A DNA stretch of 64,000 nucleotides. Source: Cordilura impudica (Eukaryota > Arthropoda > Insecta > Diptera > Scathophagidae). Within the stretch, counting starts at the first letter, position 1. Each line of letters opens with the position of its first letter. Both the position numbers and the translations under genes were made by a program. Of the stretch, positions 55,830 through 64,000 are shown piece by piece. The notes under the pieces are model-generated. The model saw only the letters and a list, made by a program, of their open reading frames with translations, made no database searches and was not told the origin of the DNA. The DNA is taken from contig OY821517.1 of NCBI GenBank assembly GCA_963682025.1, forward strand, positions 332,549,144 to 332,613,143, in the 5' to 3' direction.

Positions 55830-56429
55830 TCAATTTAAGTAACTTTCTATTTGTAACAAAACTTGGCTATCCAACCATTGTATCCAATCGCTTGTTACCG
55901 CCCGTTCCAATGTTACTTCACGAAAAACTTCAGCACGTCTTACTTCTTTAAATTGCATTTTCTCAAACATTTTCAAAGATTTCTCATTGTCCATACCGAT
56001 TTTAGCCTCAAACTTGTTGATGCACAAGTTTTGTTGGGCATATTTCATCATTAATAACATCGATTCCCAACCGTAGCCTTTACCACGGGCACTTGATTCA
56101 GCAATCATAATTTCAGCTTCAGCTACTTTTTCGTTGGTCTCGGGGTCTTTGAATAGAAATAGATTGGTGTCACCTACTAAAGCTTCAATTTCGTCCAAAG
56201 TTTTTTCGTATGTTGGTCGACATAGTATGAGAAATGTACACTTGTCTTCATCTTCACGCCAAGTCTGTTGCATGGTATATTCTTCTTCCACTGTTAGAGG
56301 TTCAGATGCTGTTAGCTCTTGCAGTTCTTTTGATTGCATCCAAGTGTGATATTTCGGAACATGTTTTGCTTCGTAGGGTACAAGGATTACCTTTTTTCCA
56401 AGGATTTTTGTGTGTTCATTTAGCCGCAT
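55830..56429 (-). CDS. NAT9: N-acetyltransferase 9 (GNAT family)
   Basis: Single exon, 199 residues, ATG at 56429 in good context (tttcaccATG). GNAT-fold acetyl-CoA-dependent N-acetyltransferase; the Drosophila orthologue (Mnat9) is linked to microtubule stability and alpha-tubulin acetylation (from memory). Visible: opening MRLNEHTKILGKKVILVPYEAKHVPKYHTWM typical of NAT9 (first 20: MRLNEHTKILGKKVILVPYE), TASEPLTVEEEYTMQQTWREDEDK, acceptor motif AEAEIMIAES, acetyl-CoA loop ARGKGYGWES, and IGMDNEKSLKMFEKMQFKEV. Length matches the family (about 200). It converges on Medea and diverges from pasha. No frameshift. Confidence 0.93.
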   Translation of the reverse strand: MRLNEHTKILGKKVILVPYEAKHVPKYHTWMQSKELQELTASEPLTVEEEYTMQQTWREDEDKCTFLILCRPTYEKTLDEIEALVGDTNLFLFKDPETNEKVAEAEIMIAESSARGKGYGWESMLLMMKYAQQNLCINKFEAKIGMDNEKSLKMFEKMQFKEVRRAEVFREVTLERAVTSDWIQWLDSQVLLQIESYLN

Positions 56430-57094
56430 GGTGAAAATAAAACCACCAAGAATACGCCTCAGTAAACAAAAATAAACAACAGCTGATTAAACAGCAGTTA
56501 ACTGAAAAGGATACCATATCTCTTGGAAGGAATAAAGGATTTAAAATTAAATCAAAACAGAGCTATAAATCTAAAAAATAATTCAAAGTTATGGAATATT
56601 ACAAAAGCCAACCAGTTATAATCATCGATAATATATATTTATTTATAAATCAGGAATAATAGATACTATATTGGTTTTCGTATATATTATTTGTGTAAAT
56701 TATCGATATATATACGATGTAGTAATTAAAATACATTTGCAGGGAAATTGGCCTAAATTCTAGTTAACGGGCGCAACCCACAACCAACCATTGATACAAC
56801 GTGCATTATATCAAATTTTGTCCCGCGCGCTTCTAGGTTTTGATATTAACTTATATATAACTTTATCAATTATTATCGGATTTGAAAAATATTTGAGTGC
56901 CTTTCATTCGACATATAAATGAGGGAAACCTATTAATCCATTGCTCCATAATGCGTGGACCACATATGCTTGTTTCTCGGCATACTACGACAATATTTAA
57001 CACCCCTATCTCACATCACACTGCAATTTTAAAATCGTTGTGTACGTATTATCAACGAAAAATTGTTCGAATTAGTCGAATCCATCGCCATTAA
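56430..57094. other. NAT9-pasha intergenic DNA, left part
   Basis: 56833-56935 is the parent of the last part of the relic at 30280-30375. 56999-57094 is a tandem partner of the first 95 bp of the following MITE (cctatctcacatcacactgc...cgaatccatcgccattaa). No gene. Confidence 0.6.
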
Positions 57095-57919
57095 CCCCCC
57101 TATCTCACATCACACTGCAACTGTGAAATCGTTGTGTACGTATTATCAACAAAAAATTGTTCGAATTAGTCGAATCCATCGCCATTAACTTTTGTGCTTA
57201 TATGGCGTTCACACTTAAGTGTTTAGCGAAGTGTTTAGTGTTTATGTGATAAACAAGTCAAATTGAGATGTTTTCCCATACATTTTTTCGTTGGCTAAAC
57301 ATCTCAATTGAGATGTTTAAATCTTAAACACCTCAAAAACCGAAAATATGACAGAGTTGTATTTAACTTTGCGCATGTTCAGTGCAATATTACTCATGTT
57401 TGCCAAGTTGGCATCCTTGTTTTTTTAACATTACTATTAAAGTGGCATTACAATCAAAAAAATACAATACAAAATACAATACAAAAATGAAAATAACGCA
57501 TCTATATTGATAATTTCATCATTAATATAATTTAAGTAGTTGGCCGCCAATTTAATGATATTATTTTTTATCAATTTTCAAAATTTTATAACTTTTCAAT
57601 TGTTTTTTATTTTGGAAACAGCTGTTCAATTTGCTGAAATGTTTAACTTAAACACACTAAATCAAGTGTGAACGACTGTGTTTTGTTTTGCAAAACATGA
57701 GCTAAAACACCTCAAAATATCGTAGTGTGAACACCATATTACACATCTGACTGCAATCTCATTTTTAAAATGTTGTCGAAGCGTAAACTTGAAAAAATTT
57801 GTTTACTTTTCTCTCTTATTTTATTAGTGTGACCACTGCGGATAATGTGTGTATTAGTAAAAAAAAAATGTGAGTGTATTGAGTTTTTCGAACTTGCAGT
57901 GTGAAGTGTGATAGGGGGG
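57095..57919. mobile_element. MITE with CCCCCCTATC ends, TAA target duplication
   Basis: Ends CCCCCCTATCTCACATCACAC and GTGTGAAGTGTGATAGGGGGG; TAA at 57092-57094 and 57920-57922. Interrupted by another MITE at 57204-57735. The left 95 bp are also present once more outside (56999-57094), perhaps a second partial copy. TNA duplication suggests Harbinger-type mobilisation. Confidence 0.8.
57204..57735. mobile_element. MITE nested in the preceding MITE
   Basis: Ends GGCGTTCACACTTAAG and, inverted, GGTGTTCACACTACG; flanked by ATAT (57200-57203 and 57736-57739). Several gtgtttag/ctaaacac and aaacatctcaa motifs in both orientations inside. 532 bp, no gene. Confidence 0.75.
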
Positions 57920-57922
57920 TAA

Positions 57923-58843
57923 TATATATTTGTAATAAAAGTTCTAGGAGTGGCAACTCTATATTTTCTTCATATTTCGTTCACTAAATGTACCCCATAT
58001 TAAAAAGCTCAGTGATGTATAATGTACTTAAAAAATTATTAGCAATAAAAAATACATACATTTTGTATATTAATACATTTTGTATATTAATCACTTAAAT
58101 ATTTTTATATATTACATACTTTGATTGATTTATATAGATGTAAACAGTTTTTAACTATCGTATAAAAATAAATTATTGCCTGTAAATAAGTAATGCAAAA
58201 AACGCTCAAATGAGTTAAAGCGTTTTTGTTAATGTAATTAACTGACAACACCTTAAGTCTGTAATGTAAAGAAATTACACTTTTTTTTTCTTGCTGCGGT
58301 TGCAAATTTACTGCGTTGAGTGATTTATTTCTGTTTTTTTACAATAAACTAAACAATTAAATAGTTTTTTTTTTTAAATTAAATAAACAATAATTGGAGT
58401 ACTTTTGCAATAGGTTTTATGTCGATTATTTCCAAATAAAGTATCATATGATATCAGAAACCATTGTGAAAGTGCCTTCGTCTCACAAATAGAAAAACGA
58501 CGTAAAAATCAATAAGATCCCAAGAAATCTAAAGAAATTAATTTTTGTCGCAATTAAAAGACTACATCCGATTGGCATAAACAACGACAAATATTTATGT
58601 AAATGATAAATAAAGTGTTTTGCATTGTAACAAATGATGGGTTCTCGAACATAATCAATTTGATTTTATCCAATTCTATGCTTTTTTCAATTCCAAAAGG
58701 CATTTCCAAGCAAAAACTAAGTTGGATTTAATCATAATTGGCTATTAAAACGAGTAATCCCAATATCTGCGAAATTTTATTTAATTTAGTTAGATAAATA
58801 AATTAAAATAAAGTAGTTTGTAAGAAAATTTTTTAAACATAAG
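57923..58843. other. Pasha upstream region
   Basis: AT-rich, no gene. Must hold the pasha promoter and 5' UTR; no confident core promoter motif. Confidence 0.45.
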
Positions 58844-61800
58844 ATGGATTTTGAGGGTGCCGAGGGTGCAAGCATCAAGAATGCGGATACTTCAATAATG
58901 ACCGGTCCCGAAAGCAAGAAAATCAAGTTGGACGACCCTCAGTCAACACCACTGGATGACCATGCGAAAGCTATGAAAGTGGCAGGTTTCTCGCTAAGTG
59001 CCATCGAAGAGATGCGTAATCGTGCCGAGGATGACAGTAACAGTCAAAGTTTAGATAAACAATTGCGGAACTTTCAAGTTCTTGATGAAGTGGGCTCCAA
59101 TTCAGAAGATGATGAAGAGGGTAAGTACGGGGAAAAATGTATTTAAAGATTATTTAAAAAAATCATCGGTGGACACATATTGCCAATTCAAATATGATTT
59201 TTGGTATTCGACCGTTTACTCATCCAACTACGACTAAATAAATTTTTTGTTATATTTTTCAAATTATGCGGTGTGTAAAACAATTTTTTTAGTATTATTT
59301 TTTATCTTTTGAACAAATCTTAAAAAATCAAATCTAAATTTCTTATCGCAAAATCAACACATACATTTATTATATATCTTTTTTTGTTAATTTAAACGCC
59401 AGATAAGAAACCAACTAAAGAGGCTGTATCATAAACTGGCTTTTTTGTTTTTTTTTTCTGTTAACAAATTTTACTTTAGTTTAAGGCCTGCTTCGTAAAT
59501 GTTAAGATCGTGTAACATTTAAATTCGTAAATTTTTAGAAATGTAGAATTTTTAATTTAATGATATTCTATTTTCACAAATCTCTCTAAACAACTGCATG
59601 ACAAACTAAAAGTATTTTAAATAAAAACTAAACAAAATGCGTATGTTGCCAATTTTACGTATGGATATAACTGAACCATTTCTGAATTATAATACAGGTG
59701 AATATTTGTTTAAGAATTTTATTGTTAATAATACAAAACAATATAGAAGTCACTTTGTTTTTACTTATTGCCACTGAATAATTATTATTACGAGTATTTT
59801 GAATAAAGAAATTAGATATTTCGTTAATGAATAATAGTTTCTTTTAAAAAATATTGTAACCATTAAACTAATTATCTAACTGGAGAAGTACCATTAAACG
59901 TATTAACATTTTATTGGCGAAAAACCTTAAAACTCATTACATTAACATCATGGATCAGTGCCGCCTTTTAGAAAGTACAGTAAGTACTTGCTAAGCGCTC
60001 CGGTCATATATGCAGTGGTGGAAAAGATAAATTTCACTATTTATTATAAATAATATAGTTTTTAAAACTTAACTAATATGCAATTATTTAACACTTTATT
60101 ATTTACAAAATCATAACATAGAAGCAAAATTGTATATCCTGTACCACAATGTGGCCAGGGTATAAGTTTGTGCTGATGTTTGTAACTACCAAACCAGACC
60201 TAAATTCACTTTCTGAGTCGATTTAGCGAAGTCCGTCCATCTGTCTGCCCGCCTGTCTATCTGTTCGTCTGTCTGCCCGTATGTGTGGCCATGTAAACCT
60301 TGTTATTAAAGGTCGCGAATAAGAATATATTTTGATGAAATTTGCTATATATGATTCTAACGGCCATAGGACGAACGCTATTGAAATTGGTGAAAATATT
60401 CGTACCTAGTCCCTATACAAATGACCCCCATGATATCGACTTAAAATTTCCATAAGATGTAAATTATCATATAGATCTCGGTCAAATTGGGTTTGTGTGT
60501 GCTTAGTACATCGATTAATCAGTAGTCCAAAAATAAACTCTATAGCACAGATTTTTCTAAAATTTGTTTTGATTATATTTTTTCAAAAAATAAGTTGCTA
60601 CGATTAGGTCAGGATCGCTGAATTTTTCGACACAGTTCCCATATAAATATAGCATCCTATATAAACTTTTTCAGATCTGCAGGCAAAAAACATAATAAAA
60701 ATTCCACTCAGATTTGGTTTATGCTTATTTTCTATATCCAATTAGTTGGACCTACGACATATTCTCTAAACGCATGGTATAGGGTATCGCATAGTAGATC
60801 TAGATCGACATTATCAAAAGAAAAAATAAAAAATAATAAGAATCCAAATAATGTTTGCTAATGTTTGTTAAGAAGAAAAACGTGTGTTGAGATTTGTTCG
60901 ATCTCACTCCTTATATTGTAAAATTAGTTATATGTATATGAAAATTTTTTATAAATGACAGATATGAAAAAAATATGCACAAGTATGAACTTAAAGCAAA
61001 ATATGCAACTACGAATCGAGACAATATTATTTTACATTTTTTGATTCTTATAAAGACTATAGAGTAAAAACATGCATTTGCTTGGAATTCCATGCACAAG
61101 TTAGAACTGTAACAGCATTTTTTTTTTCAATCTTTGAAGATTAAAAAACATTTTGACTTAAATTTATGGAAAGCCCCAACTTTTTTGCTACCATATCTAT
61201 TTTTTGACCTCCAAAATCGGTCATCGCCTCTTTGAAGTCAAAAGCATATGCACTTCGACCCGTTAACTAATCACAGGTCGAGCAAATGTTGTTAATTTTT
61301 ACAATCTGCTCTAAAAAACAAATAATTGTTGCAATTCTAACCAAATAAAATTTAGATAATGGCAGTGATAATGGCGATGATTGTAGTCAACAAAATGGCG
61401 ATGATGCTGCTGGCGAAGAGTCTTCCGAATTGGACTTAGATGATGATGAAATTGAGAATTTGTTAGATGAAAACTTGCCGGACGATTTAAAGGGTTCTAA
61501 GAAACCAAAATATGAAGAAAGATTTAAAACAGTATTAGAAGGTAAAGTTATAACAAAATATCTCCATAACTTGTAAATTATAATCGCGGTTTCCCGCTTA
61601 TTCATGCAATCATCTCTGAAGAAAAACGCATAAATCATTTTGAAGTATTGCCAGAAGGATGGGTACAGGTAACACACAACAGCGGTATGCCATTATATTT
61701 ACATAAAAAGACTAGAGTTGTAACAGCTTCAAGACCTTACTTTTTGGGTACAGGAAGTGCCAGGGTAAATGAAAATACTTTAAACATTTAATTCAAATAT

Positions 61801-62747
61801 TATTTATATATTTTTATTTTAAATCAAAGAAACATGCTGTACCAGTTGGTTCAATACCTTGCCTAAATTATAGACGAGCTTTGGATGATGAAATCGCTGC
61901 AGAACTCAGAGCATCTGAAGCTTTAACGATCGAAGACAATCAGACAGAAGTCTCTGTGACAGATTCTACATCCACTCCAACTCAGGCTGCTCGATGTCCT
62001 TTTGGGTTTTCACCCAATATTAATAATGACGATAATGCCAGTTCAACACAAACGGCCTCATTATCGCCTTTGTCCGGACAAAATGGTTTACCTAGCAATA
62101 AAGAAAACTCCTCAAATGAAACTTCCTCCTCTACGACGAATCCTGTCGATAAAGATAAACTACGTAGTTTAGTGCCAGCAGCCAAAATTGTCACCGTCAA
62201 TGAAAACATACAAAAAGAATCTCTTACACCCGTTCAGTTTAATCAATATTGTAAGCAACTTTTTAAGTTTCGTGTTATACGTGTTTTACGCTTTCGTTCG
62301 TGGAATGCTAGACGTAAATTTACAAAAAATCGTAAAAACCTTAAGAATATTCAACGGCCTACACTGCCTGATGGTACAAAACTTATTAAATTTCCTGTCT
62401 TGGTACCTGGTGATGGTAAATCAAATCCTCGCGCTCGTCGCGAATGGATTATGAATCCGAGTGGTAAAAGTTATGTTTGTATTTTACATGAGTATGTACA
62501 GCATGCACTCAAAAAACAACCGACCTATGAGTTTAAGGAATTAGAAAATGCTGCTACCCCTTATGCGGCCACCGTCTCTATAAATGATTTAAAATATGGT
62601 ACGGGCTATGGTACCAGTAAGAGGCAAGCGAAATCGGAAGCCGCTCGAGAAACCTTGGAAATTTTAATACCTGAAATGAAAGATAAAATTACCGGAATTA
62701 AGCAGGACAAAAGTGCGATGGCAAAGAGTAATCAAAAAGATCTATCG
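58844..62747 (+). CDS. pasha: pasha (DGCR8), first four coding exons; 3' end beyond the window
   Basis: RNA-binding partner of Drosha in the nuclear Microprocessor that trims primary microRNAs. Exons: 58844-59120, 61356-61541, 61622-61764, 61830-62747; 1524 nt, 508 residues so far, phases 1, 1, 0 and then GTAAGT after 62747. The N-terminus has a KKIKLDD basic patch (possible nuclear signal) and acidic Ser/Asp stretches. WW/Rhed region about 166-220: [31 protein letters not shown], then IPCLNYRRA, whose Cys corresponds to the haem ligand of human DGCR8 (family knowledge). First dsRBD about 410-485: [50 protein letters not shown]. The second dsRBD and tail must follow. Start ATG 58844 is first in frame. 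The gene diverges from NAT9. Confidence 0.94.
59121..60124. other. Pasha intron 1, left part
   Basis: AT-rich, no exon-like piece that fits phase, no bounded repeat seen. Confidence 0.5.
60125..60815. mobile_element. DINE-1-like repeat in pasha intron 1
   Basis: Starts ttgtatatcctgtaccacaatgtgg, includes cactttctgagtcgatttagcg and a GTCTGTCTGCCC-type microsatellite, ends cgcatagtagatctagatcgac. More diverged than the LTR copy. Confidence 0.78.
60816..61355. other. Pasha intron 1, right part
   Basis: AT-rich; acceptor aaaatttag before 61356. No gene seen. Confidence 0.5.
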
Positions 62748-62766
62748 GTAAGTTGAAGCTATATAA

Positions 62767-63885
62767 CAGGGGTGGGCACGTAAATGGCTTTTTGGGCCAA
62801 ATTTGGAATTTCACCTACTAACCGTGGGCCGCACTATTATATTTCTGTACAAATATCCACTTTCAAACAAAATAGCAAAAAAAAAAAAAAAAAATACCGA
62901 TGTTACGGAGAACATATTTTGTATAACATGTTAACCCTTTAACTCCTCAAGTTATGGGTCATTTTTGTCCTTCTTTTAAAAAGAACAAAAACACCATTAA
63001 AACAGGGATTTAAGCGGTTAAAATGTGGCTCACAAATATTCGCCGTGAAATTTAACTATAAGTCTCTGAATACACCAAAACCAAAAATTCAACCAGAAAC
63101 TCAGAAATAAGACACATCAAAAGAGAGCTTAGGTTTAATTTCGCATTTATTAAGAAAGTAAAATAATAGAGATGTTAGTGATTTTTAGTTAAATTCTTAA
63201 TAAAATTTAAAAAAACATTTTAAAATTTTTATACTCTATACCACTATGCGGTTTGTGTACAATGACTTTGTGCTGCTGCCTGTAACTACCAAAAATATTT
63301 TCCCTGGACCCATCTTTTGTTATACCGATCGACTCAGAATCTCTTTCTGAGTCGATTTATCGATGTCCGTCCGTCCGTCTGTCCGTCCGCCTTTCCAAAA
63401 ATAATCCCTGTAGGACAATTCTTAGTCATAGCCCCCATAAAGAGCTGCTTCCCGATCATCACTTAAATCTATCAAAAACAAAAATCTGTGCAATATGATT
63501 TTTTTCAAATTTGATTTTTATATATTTTTTCAAAATATAAGTGACTTTACCAAATATGGTCAGGATCGGTCGACCTAGTTCCCATATAAATATAGCACCC
63601 GATATGAACTTTTTCTTATCTGCAGCCAAAAAAAATTAATAACAATGCCAACTAAATTTGGTTTATGCTTATTCTCTATATCTAATTAGTTGGACATAAG
63701 AGATAGGGTCTCTAAACCATGGTATGGGGTATCGTATAGTCGGGATAGACCGACTATAATTTTCTTACGTGTTTAAAATCCTTGTTTTTTAATTAACAAA
63801 CAAATTTTTTTTATTTTGTTTTAAATTTATATGGGGCCGCACAAAATTTGTTCGTGGGCCGTAGGGCCGCATTTGCCAATGCTTG
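62767..63885. mobile_element. hAT-type non-autonomous element in pasha intron 4
   Basis: Flanked by the 8-bp duplication CTATATAA (62759-62766 and 63886-63893). Begins CAGGGGTGGGCACG, the classical hAT end; the right end ...gggccgcatttgccaatgcttg is a degraded inverted partner. Paired ggccgca/gggcc motifs near both ends. Its middle is taken up by a DINE copy (63225-63775). It sits only 11 bp past the exon 4 donor. Confidence 0.88.
63225..63775. mobile_element. DINE-1-like repeat nested in the hAT element
   Basis: tttatactctataccactatgcgg ... gactcagaatctctttctgagtcgat, gtccgtccgtccgtctgtccgtcc ... gggatagaccgactataattttcttacgtg. Same orientation as 16046-16808, lacking part of the centre. 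Confidence 0.82.
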
Positions 63886-64000
63886 CTATATAATATTCTA
63901 TAGGTTTTTCTCGAAATCGAAATATTTTTTGATAATTTTTTAATCATTTTAGCTATTTAAGGAAAAAAATTCGTGGTGTAATTTTTATTTTTTTTTTAGA

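Overview
This window looks like euchromatic DNA from a higher (brachyceran) fly, most likely a calyptrate such as a blow fly or house fly relative. That is an inference from AT-rich intergenic DNA, short GT-AG introns, Drosophila-like gene content and a heavy load of insect transposons. I see no prokaryotic features. Four host genes are supported. (1) Two intact tandem copies of riboflavin kinase lie on the minus strand (about 21.65-22.87 and 26.20-27.77 kb). (2) A complete nine-exon co-Smad gene, Medea/Smad4 (32.1-54.5 kb, plus), codes for 777 residues. (3) NAT9, a GNAT N-acetyltransferase, is a single minus-strand exon (55.83-56.43 kb). (4) The first four coding exons of pasha/DGCR8 (58.8-62.7 kb, plus) run off the right edge. 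Medea and NAT9 converge; NAT9 and pasha diverge.

The rest is mostly mobile DNA, much of it nested, and many element boundaries can be fixed to the base from target-site duplications (TSDs). Left to right: a dead Tc1/mariner transposase (1-0.67 kb); a PIF/Harbinger-type element (1211-17282, TSD TAA) with a MADF-domain gene and a transposase start. Its MADF exon is split by a 12.95-kb Ty3/gypsy element (1559-14509, TSD ACTA) with 2.8-kb LTRs, whose 3' LTR carries a DINE-1-like repeat. Next come non-LTR retrotransposon fragments and the riboflavin kinase duplication (about 19.95-28.1 kb). Then a 797-bp palindromic hAT-type element (28335-29131), and a relic of the Medea last exon plus 3' flank lying upstream of Medea itself.

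Medea intron 2 holds DINE-like repeats, a hAT MITE inside one of them, and a (TTTTCATTTTCCAT)-like minisatellite. Its 15-kb intron 7, which splits the MH2 domain, holds two small TNA-flanked MITEs, an EnSpm/CACTA-like element with a decayed transposase and a previously hidden five-exon 128-residue reading frame, a CAGGGG-ended repeat, and a young complete minus-strand Ty3/gypsy element (46378-54012, TSD ATGT, same-length LTRs). Further MITEs lie between Medea and NAT9, between NAT9 and pasha, and in the pasha introns.

Functionally the host genes are unrelated housekeeping or signalling genes: FMN synthesis, BMP/TGF-beta transcription, protein acetylation and microRNA processing. The most interesting content is the nested transposon record: a DINE filled/empty site pair, a Harbinger element beside its own deletion derivative, and the spliced accessory gene in the EnSpm-like element. 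All calls are by eye; no database search was run.
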